This document shows positions 44,755-53,657 of a stretch of 64,000 nucleotides of DNA, in pieces. This DNA comes from Gordonia asplenii (GTDB lineage: Bacteria; Actinomycetota; Actinomycetes; Mycobacteriales; Mycobacteriaceae). The notes under the pieces were generated by a model that had not been told where the DNA came from, searched no databases, and saw only the letters and a program-made list of their open reading frames with translations. Both the position numbers and the translations under genes were made by a program. Each line of letters opens with the position of its first letter. Position 1 is the stretch's first letter. The stretch spans positions 62,001 through 126,000 of the forward strand of contig NZ_JABBNB010000012.1 in NCBI RefSeq assembly GCF_012933505.1, given 5' to 3'.

Positions 44755-45921
44755 ATGACCACCAACGGCAAGCCGAACGTCCTGATCATCGGGGCGGGGT
44801 CGGCCGGTATCAACACAGCGTTGCGCGCCGCGGAGTTGGGCGCCACCGACGTCACCGTCCTCGAGCGCGACTACCCGGCGTCGGGCTCGTCGGGGCTCTC
44901 GGCCGGAGTGTTCAACATCAACGGCGTCGACCGTGGCTCGGTCGAGCTGCGGGTCCTGACCACCCGGCAGATCGATCGGTTCGAGCGCGAGAACGGATTG
45001 ACTGTCACCCGCAACGGTCACCTGCGGCTCGGCCGCAACGAGTCTTCGGCGAAAGCCCTCGAAGACGCCATCGGCTGGCAGCGGGAATTCGGCGCCGACG
45101 TCCCGTCGACGCTGCTCACGCCCGCTGAGATTCTTCGGCTGGTCCCCGACTTGAAGGTCGACGACGTGATCGTCGGGTTGTGGAGTCCGATCAGCGGGCA
45201 CCTCGACGGCCCGGAACTGGTCGGCGTGATCGCCGAGCGAGCCAAGTCCCTCGGCGTGAAGGTCTTGCCGAAACATCCCGTGCTCGACTACCGCAAGGAG
45301 AACGGACAGCACGTCGTCACCACGCCGAAGGGCGAGTTCCGCGCCGACGTCGTCGTCAACGCCGCCGGCCCCTGGGCGCAGCGGGTCGGCGAACTGCTCG
45401 GTGCGCCGCTGCCCCTGGTCAATCAGGTGCACGACGTGGTCATGGTTGCCGTGCCCGAGCGGATCACCTATCCGATTCCGATGGTCCAGGAATACATTCC
45501 GGGCGACGAGGTCGCGATCTATTTCCGACACGACAGTCCGCACCGCCTGATCTGCGGTGAGCACACCTACGCGGTGGAGGAGAAGTTCGAGACCGTCGAC
45601 CCCGACAACTACCGCAAGACGATTCCGGCCGACATCTGGGAAGGGGTCGCTGGTCGAGTCGTCGAGCGGCTGCGCATCGACGACCTGGGGTTCGAGCCCG
45701 GGTGGACCGGCATTTATCCCATCAGCGCCGACGGCGTCTCGGTCTTCGGCCCATACGAGCACGACGCGTCGATCATCGCCGCGGGAGGCATGGGCGGCTT
45801 CGGCCTCGGAACCGGTATGGCGCTCGGGCCGCTCGCCGCGGAATGGGCGGTGCTGGGCAAGCCCGAGTCGGTCACCGTCGACCCTGAGCGCTTTCTGCCC
45901 GATCGCCCCAGCCTCGGCTGA
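44755..45921 (+). CDS. FAD-dependent amine/amino-acid oxidoreductase (DAO family)
   Basis: The start is ATG 44755 with an AAGGAG site (388 aa). It has the N-terminal FAD fold (VLIIGAGSAGINTALRAAE), SGLSAGVF in the flavin region, VVNAAGPWA, and a C-terminal AGGMGGFGLGTGMALGP motif closing the FAD site. These define the D-amino-acid/sarcosine/glycine oxidase family. The substrate is likely a secondary or primary amine. It is the first gene of an operator-linked catabolic region. Confidence 0.88.
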   Translation: MTTNGKPNVLIIGAGSAGINTALRAAELGATDVTVLERDYPASGSSGLSAGVFNINGVDRGSVELRVLTTRQIDRFERENGLTVTRNGHLRLGRNESSAKALEDAIGWQREFGADVPSTLLTPAEILRLVPDLKVDDVIVGLWSPISGHLDGPELVGVIAERAKSLGVKVLPKHPVLDYRKENGQHVVTTPKGEFRADVVVNAAGPWAQRVGELLGAPLPLVNQVHDVVMVAVPERITYPIPMVQEYIPGDEVAIYFRHDSPHRLICGEHTYAVEEKFETVDPDNYRKTIPADIWEGVAGRVVERLRIDDLGFEPGWTGIYPISADGVSVFGPYEHDASIIAAGGMGGFGLGTGMALGPLAAEWAVLGKPESVTVDPERFLPDRPSLG

Positions 45922-45942
45922 CTGTCGCAGGGCGCGATCTCC

Positions 45943-45983
45943 GGCCCGTCGTTCGCAGAGCGTTCCGCGCTGCGACGGCGGGC
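45943..45983 (+). terminator. Possible imperfect hairpin after the FAD oxidase
   Basis: GGCCCGTCG...CGCAG pairs with CTGCG...GGCGGGCC with a bulge. It lies in the short gap before operator copy 2. Confidence 0.4.
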
Positions 45984-46025
45984 CGTTCTCGTCCTCGGCG
46001 GTTATGAAATGTGGGCCTTGACACA

Positions 46026-46043
46026 TTGACGAACGTTCGTTAA
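46026..46043. promoter_or_regulatory. Copy 2 of the TTAACGAAC/GTTCGTTAA operator
   Basis: TTGACGAACGTTCGTTAA, 8 of 9 half-site agreement, 9 bp upstream of the saccharopine-dehydrogenase-like ATG at 46053. Confidence 0.75.
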
Positions 46044-46052
46044 TTTAGAGAC

Positions 46053-47201
46053 ATGGCAAGCACAGACATCACGATCGCCGTCGTCGGCGCAGGTGAAATG
46101 GGGCGCTCGGCCCTCGCTCACCTCGCCCGCAGACTGCCCGACGCGCGGTTCCGGGTCATCGACCTCAACGCGAACAACCTCGCGAAGGCGGTGGCGCTCG
46201 ATCCGCGCAGGATCACCGCCGAGCAGATCAACTACCGCGAGACGACCCCGGACCTCCGCGGCGTGGCACTCGTTGCGAATTTCGCCGGCCCGTTCTATCT
46301 CGGGTCGAACGCACTCGCCCGGATCGCCATCGCGGCTGGTTGCGACTACTTCGACATCTGCGACGACACCGAAGGAATCCATCCCATCCTCGACCTCGAC
46401 CTCGACGCGAAGGCGGCCGACGTCACCCTCGTCACCGGCGGTGGAAACTCGCCCGGTACGTCGAATCTGATGGCCAAGCGCCTGCTGGAGCTGAACCCCG
46501 ACGCCGACGGCATCCGGATCGTGTGGGTCGCCGACGACGTCGACCCGGGCGGCCTCGCCCCGCTGCGCCATATGCTCCACATGACGGTCGCGTCCTGCCC
46601 GATCTGGCAGGACGGCAGGTTCGTCGACGCCCCGGGGTTCGTCCCCTGCACGGCGCGCACTCATCGGCTGCCGGTCCTGGGCGACGTCGAGGCCTACAAC
46701 ACCGCGCACTCGGAGACGATCACTCTCGCTCGCGCCTTCCCGCATCTGCGCCACATCTCGGTGCAGGGCGCCTTGCATCCGGCCTGGGCCAGTGAAGCGT
46801 TCAGCACGCTGGGACGCATCGGCTTCGGTTTCTCCGACCTCAGCGTGCAGGTGGGCGAGCACACCGTCGACCCGGTCGAAGTGCTGTGGAAGGTGCTCTG
46901 GGCGCGCCACGACATCCGGCCGAACGTCCGCAGCGGCCTGTCGTTGCAGCAGGTGCAGGCGCTCGCCGGCGACGACATCGTCGCGACGATGACCTACTGG
47001 GACCGCGCCAACATGGCGCGGACCACCGGATTGTCGGCCGCGTCGCAGATCATCGCCATGCTCGACGGCAACCCGCCGTCGGGCGCATGGGGGACCGAGG
47101 TGTTGCCCGCACAGCCGACACTCGCCCTGTTCGAAGAGATCTCCGCAGAGATCGGTGCCGTCCCCGACGGAATTCTGCTCGACACGCCCGTTGCGGCCTG
47201 A
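46053..47201 (+). CDS. Saccharopine dehydrogenase-like NAD(P)-dependent enzyme, paralogue 1
   Basis: 382 residues. It has the N-terminal Rossmann fold (IAVVGAGEMGRSALAHLA), then NFAGPFYLGSNALA, the CDYFDICDD motif and GGGNSPGTSNLMA. The same three motifs appear in the gene at 56755, so the two are paralogues of one subfamily of saccharopine-dehydrogenase-like oxidoreductases. Such enzymes act on C-N or imino linkages. No family member with a known substrate is close enough for me to name. An 18-bp operator precedes it. Confidence 0.8.
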   Translation: MASTDITIAVVGAGEMGRSALAHLARRLPDARFRVIDLNANNLAKAVALDPRRITAEQINYRETTPDLRGVALVANFAGPFYLGSNALARIAIAAGCDYFDICDDTEGIHPILDLDLDAKAADVTLVTGGGNSPGTSNLMAKRLLELNPDADGIRIVWVADDVDPGGLAPLRHMLHMTVASCPIWQDGRFVDAPGFVPCTARTHRLPVLGDVEAYNTAHSETITLARAFPHLRHISVQGALHPAWASEAFSTLGRIGFGFSDLSVQVGEHTVDPVEVLWKVLWARHDIRPNVRSGLSLQQVQALAGDDIVATMTYWDRANMARTTGLSAASQIIAMLDGNPPSGAWGTEVLPAQPTLALFEEISAEIGAVPDGILLDTPVAA

Positions 47202-47222
47202 GAACTGAAGTAAGGATCAATC

Positions 47223-48266
47223 ATGAACAGCAATCTTCAAGACCGCACCGTGGCGCGGCCGTGGGGTGCCGACGGCGCCGACGTCACCTTCGGCGCCGAC
47301 GTACCCAGCAAGGATCAGGGCATCATCGCCGACGTCCTGGCAGCATGCGCGGCGTCGACCTTCACCGGCCTGACCGTCCACGTCGACGTACTCACCGGCG
47401 GCGCGAACAACCGCAACTACGTCGCCTACGGGGTCACCGGCAAGGTCGCCATCCGGGTATCCGCGCAGGACGCACAGCGCTTCCAGGTCGATCGGCCCAG
47501 CGCGGCGGATGCTCAAAATGATGCTGCCGCAGTCGATCTCGCGCCCAAGCGGCTGGCCCAGCTGCCCGGCGGCAATGCGGCGGCGACCTTCCTCGATGGG
47601 CCGACGCTGTGGTTCGACACGATCAAGGAACCCGACGTCCTAGCTAAGATCGCGGTATCGCTGCGGGAGTTGCACTCCGCGCCGACCACCTGCACCAAAC
47701 GATTCGACCCCTTCGAGTCGGTCGCCGACTGGCTGCGGCTGGCCGAGCGGGAGGGCACCGAACTGCCCGCCCAAATGCCGGAACTCATCGTGCTGGCCAA
47801 GCGGATCCGCGCGGTACTGACCGAACTGTCGTTGCCGCAGGTGCTCACCCACAACGACGTCGTGCCGCCCAATTTCATCGTCGGGCCCGACGGCAGGGTG
47901 CGGATGGTCGATTGGGATTATGCCGCGCTGGGAACCGTGGCCTTCGAGCTCGCCTCCTTCTGTGCCACAGCCGAATTGAGCCCCGAACTGCGCGACGGAT
48001 TCTTGCGCGCGTACAACGACGGTGCGCCTGTCTCGGCTGCACAACTGGCCACACTCGACCTGTTGTCGTTCATCGGCGTGATGCGCGAACTGGCTTGGGT
48101 GTTGCAGGGGACAGCGATGCTCAAGGGCGAGACGACGATGGCACATGGGTTGACCTACGAGAGCTACCGGGACTCCGTGCTGAATGCGGCGCTGGCATTC
48201 GCCGCGCGCGACGACGTCGACGCGCTGCTCACCGCGGCGGCCACGCCGGAGGAACGGGCATGGTAG
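47223..48266 (+). CDS. Choline/aminoglycoside-type phosphotransferase
   Basis: 347 residues, 21 bp after the dehydrogenase-like gene. The kinase signature is LTHNDVVPPNFIV (HND...N catalytic loop) followed by RMVDWDYAALG (metal-binding DWD). The N-terminal lobe has GGANNRNYV as ATP-binding loop. This is the APH/choline-ethanolamine kinase superfamily. The substrate is probably an amino alcohol or sugar amine of the surrounding pathway; antibiotic resistance is unlikely from context. Confidence 0.83.
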   Translation: MNSNLQDRTVARPWGADGADVTFGADVPSKDQGIIADVLAACAASTFTGLTVHVDVLTGGANNRNYVAYGVTGKVAIRVSAQDAQRFQVDRPSAADAQNDAAAVDLAPKRLAQLPGGNAAATFLDGPTLWFDTIKEPDVLAKIAVSLRELHSAPTTCTKRFDPFESVADWLRLAEREGTELPAQMPELIVLAKRIRAVLTELSLPQVLTHNDVVPPNFIVGPDGRVRMVDWDYAALGTVAFELASFCATAELSPELRDGFLRAYNDGAPVSAAQLATLDLLSFIGVMRELAWVLQGTAMLKGETTMAHGLTYESYRDSVLNAALAFAARDDVDALLTAAATPEERAW

Positions 48267-48280
48267 CGGCGGACGCGCCT

Positions 48281-48470
48281 CCCGCTGGTTGAGCCCGCAG
48301 ACCACGCGTCCTGCTTCGCGCCTCTCGCCTACAGCCTCCCGCTGGTTGAGCCCGCAGCCCACGCATCCCGCTGGTTGAGCCCGCAGCCTACGCGTCCTGC
48401 CTCGCGCCTCGCGCCACCCCGCTGGTTGAGCCGGGACGGAGCGCCAGCGGAGTCCCGTGTCGAAACCCCG
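48281..48470 (+). repeat. Array of four dispersed-repeat starts
   Basis: CCGCTGGTTGAGCCC units begin near 48282, 48339, 48368 and 48419, the last running to GTGTCGAAACC. They fill the gap between the kinase and SDR genes, so any cotranscription passes through them. Confidence 0.85.
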
Positions 48471-48515
48471 CAACCCAAAAACCAACCGAACCCAGAAACC
48501 ACACAGGAGTCAACG

Positions 48516-49322
48516 ATGGATAAGCGATTCGAGGGCCAGACCGCGATCGTCACCGGCGGCAGCCTCGGCCTCGGCCGGGCCATCGCCGAGCGCTACTCGG
48601 CCGACGGCGCCCAGGTAGTCATCATCGGGCGCGACGCCGGACGCGTCGAGGCGGCCGCGGCGGAGATCACCGCGCTCGGCGGAGCCACGGTGGTCGGCCT
48701 CGCCGGCGACGTCGCACAACCCGAAACAGCAAGTCGCGCAGTGCAAGCGGCGCGTGAACTCGGCGGTTCGATCGACATTCTGGTCAACAGTGCCGGCTTC
48801 TACGACGCCACGCCGTTCCTCGAGCAGAGCGTGCAGGAGTGGAACTCCGTCATCGGTGTGCTGCTCACCGGACCGTTCCTGATGTCGCAGGCCGTCTGCA
48901 ACGCCATGATCGCCGACGGCACGCGCGGCGCCATCATCAACATCTCCTCGGCCGACGCCTACGTCGCCGAGGGTGGGGCGTATCCCGCGTACGGCAGCGC
49001 CAAGGGCGGTCTGCTGACACTCACCAAGTACGTCGCCGTCGAGATGGCGCAGCACGGAATCCGTTGCAATTCAATAAGTCCCGGCTACTGCGACACCCCC
49101 ATGGTGAAGTCGCTCGGACCGATCTACGACGCGATGAAGACCAATTTCGACCGGGTGCCGATGAAACGATTGATCGAACCCTCCGAAATCGCTTCTGTCG
49201 CGGCGTTTCTCGCGAGCAACGAAGCGTCGGCGATCACCGGTGCCGACATGCTGGTCGACGCCGGAACTCTGGCGGACGGTTACATCGCTCCCACCCTCGA
49301 TCTCCCGGACTCCGCGTCATGA
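48516..49322 (+). CDS. Short-chain dehydrogenase/reductase of the catabolic operon
   Basis: 268 residues from ATG 48516 with an AGGAG site; the in-frame extension upstream is repeat DNA. Motifs are TGGSLGLGRA, NSAGFYD, ISSADAYVAEG and catalytic YGSAK, with the SPGYCDTPMV loop. It is a classical SDR, probably an alcohol dehydrogenase for the pathway intermediate. Four-base overlap with the SurE-like gene. Confidence 0.88.
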   Translation: MDKRFEGQTAIVTGGSLGLGRAIAERYSADGAQVVIIGRDAGRVEAAAAEITALGGATVVGLAGDVAQPETASRAVQAARELGGSIDILVNSAGFYDATPFLEQSVQEWNSVIGVLLTGPFLMSQAVCNAMIADGTRGAIINISSADAYVAEGGAYPAYGSAKGGLLTLTKYVAVEMAQHGIRCNSISPGYCDTPMVKSLGPIYDAMKTNFDRVPMKRLIEPSEIASVAAFLASNEASAITGADMLVDAGTLADGYIAPTLDLPDSAS

Positions 49323-50206
49323 CCACGTCCGCGCAGGTCCTGGTCACCAACGACGACGGCAATCAGGCAGCAGGCATTCGGTCGTTGACCGCCGCGCTCG
49401 TCGCGTCCGGGCTTTCCGTCGTCGTCGTATCGCCGCGAGAGAATCAAAGCGGCACATCACATTTCGCGAAGTTCAACGCGCCGGTGCAGGTCGCGAAGAT
49501 GCCCGACCGCGACGGCGCGCAGCTCTACGTCTGCGACGGCACGCCGGTCGACTGCGTCAGATCCGCGGTGATCGGCGACATCGCCCCCGACGTCGAGGTG
49601 GTGGTGTCCGGCATCAACCACGGCTGCAATTTCGGCGACGACACCCTGGGGTCGGGAACTTTCGGCGGCGCCGCGCAGGGCGCGCTGCTCGGGCTGCCCG
49701 CGATCGCGTTCTCGCAACAGAGCTACCGGGGGCAGTTCTCCATCTTCGACGTCGTCGACCACAGCACCCTCGATTTCGGTGACGCGGCCCGGGCAGCGGC
49801 GATGTTCGTCCACGCGCTGCTCGACTACGGCGCGCCGGACCGTGCGGTGCTGAACGTGAATCTTCCTGCGGTGCTGTCGGATCCACGTGCCGAGGTGACC
49901 GTCGGCGGCCGACGGCACTGGGCGCGCAACGCCATCGCACCCGTCGAACGCGACGGCGTCACCGGCTACCTGACTTTCGGTAGCCGCGAGCAGCCCGACG
50001 CGCCCTGGCAGACTCTCAAGTTCGAACCGGGTAGCGACATGGCGGCGGTCGCCGCGGGGCGCGTCTCGGCGTCGCCGCTCAGCTTCGCCTGGGAAGATCA
50101 GGCACCCGGATTGTCGTTGATCCCGTGGGCGACGAAGATCGCCGACGCCGTCAACCAACAGCTCGCAAACCCGCGCCGCGGTGAACCGGGATCGGCGACG
50201 CCATGA
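49319..50206 (+). CDS. SurE-like 5'/3'-nucleotidase-type phosphatase
   Basis: 295 residues from ATG 49319. It has the SurE metal-binding start VTNDDG, SGTSH, and the SGINHGCNFGDDTLGSGTFGGA region (quoted in part: SGINHGCNFGDD) with GTFGGA. SurE is normally a housekeeping acid phosphatase on nucleotides and polyphosphate and is paired with pcm or rpoS genes. Here it is inside a catabolic operon with overlaps at both ends, so it likely dephosphorylates a pathway intermediate, perhaps one made by the kinase upstream. It is longer than the ~250-residue E. coli SurE. Confidence 0.83.
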   Translation: MTTSAQVLVTNDDGNQAAGIRSLTAALVASGLSVVVVSPRENQSGTSHFAKFNAPVQVAKMPDRDGAQLYVCDGTPVDCVRSAVIGDIAPDVEVVVSGINHGCNFGDDTLGSGTFGGAAQGALLGLPAIAFSQQSYRGQFSIFDVVDHSTLDFGDAARAAAMFVHALLDYGAPDRAVLNVNLPAVLSDPRAEVTVGGRRHWARNAIAPVERDGVTGYLTFGSREQPDAPWQTLKFEPGSDMAAVAAGRVSASPLSFAWEDQAPGLSLIPWATKIADAVNQQLANPRRGEPGSATP

Positions 50207-51816
50207 CCAATCCCGTCGAAACGCTGACCGGAGTGACCCACCCGAGCGTTCCCGAGCTGTTCAGCGCGCGTGTGCGACAGACGCCAGACGCGTTGTTCCT
50301 GCGCCACGAGGGACGCACCTGGTCGTATACGGACGCCCTCGCCGAGATACAGTCCGTCGCCGGCTGGCTGCCGAGCGTCGGGGACTCGCCCGCCCGGGTC
50401 GCCGGATTTCTGCCCAATCGACCTGAAGCCGTCTGGGCGTGGCTGGGCACCCTGTACGCCGGAGCCGCCTATGTATCGCTGCATCGCGCGCACCGCGGCG
50501 CGGTACTGCACGACATGATCACCCGGTCGAAGGCCGAAGTGCTCGTCACCGACGCCGAGGGCCTGGCCGACCTTCCCGACCTCGCCGGGACCGCCGTGCA
50601 CACTGTCGTCGTGGCCGGCGACTGGTCGGGAGAACACCGCCTGCAGTCCGTGGTCGTCGGTTGGGACCGAGCCGCAGCGGACGCGACCCCTGGGCATACG
50701 AGCGAACCCGTCCGCGACGGCGCCGCAATCGCCGGCATCATCTACACTTCCGGCACCACCGGGCGATCGAAAGCCGTTCCGCTGCAACACAGTCATCTGA
50801 CACGGGGAGCCGGCTGGGTGTGCGACACCCTGGGTCTCACCGGAGCGGACGTCCTGCACATGTGGATGCCGCTCTACCACATCGCGGGCCAACTCGACGC
50901 GCTGCTCGCGATCGTGGTGGCGGGTGGCTCGGTCGCGCAGTATCCGACCTTCTCGGCGTCGAAGTTCTGGGATCAGGTCGCAGAGAGCGGCGCAACCGTT
51001 TTCGGTGGCTTCACCAACGTGCTGGAGATACTCAGTTCCAGCGATGCGCCGCCCGACGGCGCGACGTTGCGTGTCGGCGTCGCCGGCGGCATCCCACCGG
51101 CTCTGCATCGTCCGCTCGAAGAACGACTCGGTGTCCGGCTGTACGACGTCTACGGGATGACCGAGGCCGAGCCGATCCTGCTGCCCCCGAGCGGGGAGCG
51201 AGTGCCGCCTGGTTCCTGCGGCCGGCCGAATCCCGATTTGACGGTCGCCCTGCTCGACGCGGATGGAAACCGTTGTCCCACAGGAACTGTCGGTGAGATC
51301 TCGGTGCGAGCGAACATCCCCGGCGTGATGACCCCCGGGTACGACGGCGACGACGCCGCGTGGCGCGCGGCGACCACCGACGGATGGTTCCGTACCGGTG
51401 ACTTCGCCCGACAGGACTCCGACGGCTACTTCTTCTTCGTCGACCGCGTGAAACATGCCATCCGACGTCGTGGCGAGAACGTGTCGTCCTGGGAGCTCGA
51501 ACAGATCGTCGGCGGGCACCCCGGCGTCGAGGAATGTTGTGCGGTCGGAGTTCCCGCCGCACTGGGCGGCCATGACATCAAGCTGGTCGTGGCACCGACG
51601 TACGGCATCGACCTCGATCCCGCGGAGCTGTCGCGGTGGTGCACCGAGCACATGGCCGCGTTCATGCGGCCGCGCTACATCGAGATCGTCACCGACCTCC
51701 CGCGCAACGACGTCGGGAAGGTCCTCAAGACCGAACTGTCCGGCCTTGGCGCAACGGTCTGGGACTCCGACGCCGAATCAGAACATCAGACAACGAGATT
51801 GCGAGTCGAATCATGA
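50203..51816 (+). CDS. Acyl-CoA ligase (AMP-dependent, CaiC-like)
   Basis: 537 residues from ATG 50203. ANL-family motifs are IYTSGTTGRSKAV (ATP loop), WMPLYHIAGQ, YGMTEAEP, GWFRTGDFA and a final NDVGKVLKTEL with the catalytic Lys. It activates a carboxylic acid as its CoA thioester through an adenylate. Sequence feel is close to carnitine/crotonobetaine-CoA ligase CaiC. It overlaps both neighbours by four bases. Confidence 0.9.
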   Translation: MTNPVETLTGVTHPSVPELFSARVRQTPDALFLRHEGRTWSYTDALAEIQSVAGWLPSVGDSPARVAGFLPNRPEAVWAWLGTLYAGAAYVSLHRAHRGAVLHDMITRSKAEVLVTDAEGLADLPDLAGTAVHTVVVAGDWSGEHRLQSVVVGWDRAAADATPGHTSEPVRDGAAIAGIIYTSGTTGRSKAVPLQHSHLTRGAGWVCDTLGLTGADVLHMWMPLYHIAGQLDALLAIVVAGGSVAQYPTFSASKFWDQVAESGATVFGGFTNVLEILSSSDAPPDGATLRVGVAGGIPPALHRPLEERLGVRLYDVYGMTEAEPILLPPSGERVPPGSCGRPNPDLTVALLDADGNRCPTGTVGEISVRANIPGVMTPGYDGDDAAWRAATTDGWFRTGDFARQDSDGYFFFVDRVKHAIRRRGENVSSWELEQIVGGHPGVEECCAVGVPAALGGHDIKLVVAPTYGIDLDPAELSRWCTEHMAAFMRPRYIEIVTDLPRNDVGKVLKTELSGLGATVWDSDAESEHQTTRLRVES

Positions 51817-53189
51817 GTCAATACGCGATAACCAACCCCGCGACCGGAATCGTGGAGGCGCGGTATCCGGCCGCGTCCGACGCTGACGTCGATCACGCCC
51901 TGGCGGCTACTGCTGCGGCCTACCGACGCTGGCGCACAACGACTTTGACAGATCGTGCGGCCGCACTGAACCGGGTGATGGATCTCCTCGAGGAGCGCAA
52001 ACAGTCACTCGCCGAGACCGTCAGTCGGGAGATGGGCAAACGGATCGGCGATGCCGTGGCCGAACTCGACATCTGCATCGCGATCGCCGGCTACTACGCC
52101 GACAACGCCGAACAGTTGCTCGCCGACTCGACACTGGATACCAGCTCGGGCGGCCGTGCCTTCGTCCGAAAGACGCCGGTCGGTCCGTTGCTCGGGGTCA
52201 TGCCGTGGAATTATCCGTACTATCAGGTGTTCCGGTTCGTCGCGCCGAATCTGATGGCCGGCAACACCGTCGTGATCAAACATGCGAGCCAGTGCCCGGC
52301 GTCGGCCGCCGCGATGGCCGAATTGTTCGCCGACGCGGGGCTTCCCGACGGCGCGTACGTCAACCTGTTCGCCACCCACGAGCAGATCGAGCGGATCGTC
52401 GCCGACGACCGAATCGTGGGCGTGTCCCTGACCGGCAGCGAGCGGGCCGGGGCGCGGATCGCCGCACTCGCCGGCCGGCATCTCAAGAAGGTCGTGCTGG
52501 AGCTCGGTGGTTCGGACCCGTACCTCATCCTCGACGTCGCCGACATGGCCGACACCGTCGTGCAGGCCACCAAGGCGCGGCTGGGCAACGCGGGCCAATC
52601 CTGCAACGGCGGAAAGCGTTTCATCGTTCTGGACCATCTCTACGATCAGTTCGTCGAACAACTCACCGAGTCGTTCGCCGGCCATCGGGCCGGTGACCCG
52701 TTCGATCCCGCCTGCACCTACGGGCCGCTGTCGAGTGCGGGCGCGCTCGACGAGCTCGACGAGCAAGTCGTCGACGCACTGCAGGCGGGGGCGAAAGCGA
52801 CTGTGGGAGCACGTCGTTCCCAGTCGCCGGGCGGATATGAGCCGACCGTGCTGATCGACGTGCCGACGTCGGCGCGCGCCTACTACGAGGAGCTGTTCGG
52901 GCCCGTCGCCGTCGTCCACGTGGTCGACAGCATCGATGCGGCCGTCGACCTCGCCAACGACACTCCGTTCGGGCTTGGCGCCGCGGTGTTCCACCGCGAC
53001 GAGGCGCTCGCCCTGGAGATAGCGGACCGCCTCGACGCGGGAATGGTCTTCATCAACACGCGCGAAGGCGGTGGCGCCGATCTTCCCTTCGGTGGCACCA
53101 AGAAGTCCGGTTTCGGTCGCGAACTCGGTCCCGCGGGTATCGACGAGTTCGTCAACAAGAAGCTGATCCACCTTCCGCCCGCCGACTGA
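51813..53189 (+). CDS. Aldehyde dehydrogenase (succinate-semialdehyde type)
   Basis: 458 residues from ATG 51813. It has VMPWNYPYYQVFR (NAD-binding), LTGSERAG, catalytic Glu in LELGGSDPYL, catalytic Cys in NAGQSCNGGKRF and the PFGGTKKSGFGREL C-terminus. The pattern is that of GabD1-type semialdehyde dehydrogenases common in mycobacteria. It would oxidise an aldehyde produced by amine oxidation. It is the last gene of the coupled SDR-SurE-ligase-ALDH block. Confidence 0.9.
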   Translation: MSQYAITNPATGIVEARYPAASDADVDHALAATAAAYRRWRTTTLTDRAAALNRVMDLLEERKQSLAETVSREMGKRIGDAVAELDICIAIAGYYADNAEQLLADSTLDTSSGGRAFVRKTPVGPLLGVMPWNYPYYQVFRFVAPNLMAGNTVVIKHASQCPASAAAMAELFADAGLPDGAYVNLFATHEQIERIVADDRIVGVSLTGSERAGARIAALAGRHLKKVVLELGGSDPYLILDVADMADTVVQATKARLGNAGQSCNGGKRFIVLDHLYDQFVEQLTESFAGHRAGDPFDPACTYGPLSSAGALDELDEQVVDALQAGAKATVGARRSQSPGGYEPTVLIDVPTSARAYYEELFGPVAVVHVVDSIDAAVDLANDTPFGLGAAVFHRDEALALEIADRLDAGMVFINTREGGGADLPFGGTKKSGFGRELGPAGIDEFVNKKLIHLPPAD

Positions 53190-53204
53190 TCCTCCGCCCC
53201 TGAC

Positions 53205-53297
53205 CCGCTGGTTGAGCCGGGCCGAAGCGCTAGGGCAAGCGCCCTGACCCGCTGGTTGAGCCGGGCCGAAGCGCTAGCGCAGGCCCGTGTCGAAACC
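53205..53297 (+). repeat. Dispersed repeat, tandem double copy
   Basis: CCGCTGGTTGAGCCGGGCCGAAGC occurs twice (53205 and 53248; only the first 20 bases of identity quoted elsewhere) and the block ends GTGTCGAAACC at about 53297. Confidence 0.85.
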
Positions 53298-53571
53298 GCG
53301 TAAGCCGACCACTCGAACACTCGAAACACCTTGTAACAGTTGCGAACTGGCGCCTGCCATCGAAGCCGGCGACTTCACCACCGACCAAGCAACCTTGAGC
53401 GTTTTTCTCCGCGTCGGCAAAATCTGGCGCGACGAGATGATCACCGCAGGTCAGCGTGCCAACCTGAGGACCGCCAACCTGCACAACCTGGAGATCGCCG
53501 ATGCTGCCGGGCACAGACCGTGCTCGATCCTCGCGCAGTTTCAGAGCAACCGGGCCGCAGCTGCACGCTGA
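53287..53571 (+). CDS. Small hypothetical ORF beginning in a repeat
   Basis: A 94-codon frame whose GTG start lies in the repeat end (MSKPRKP comes from GTGTCGAAACC). The internal part has CNSCELA, DFTTDQATLSVFLRVGKIW and AAGHRPCSILAQFQ, which do not match a family I know. It may be a decayed gene or chance. It fills part of the 467-bp gap between ALDH and the permease. Confidence 0.3.
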   Translation: MSKPRKPTTRTLETPCNSCELAPAIEAGDFTTDQATLSVFLRVGKIWRDEMITAGQRANLRTANLHNLEIADAAGHRPCSILAQFQSNRAAAAR

Positions 53572-53657
53572 GCCACCTCGGCGATCGCATTTCCAGCGGC
53601 GCACCCCAGCCAACGGTGCGTCGACTCATTTCATCCCCTCTCCCGAAAGAATCAGCC

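Noticed and set aside
47223..48266. Aminoglycoside resistance gene
   Set aside because: The kinase has the general APH/choline kinase motifs, but the catabolic context and the regulon operator argue for a metabolic substrate.
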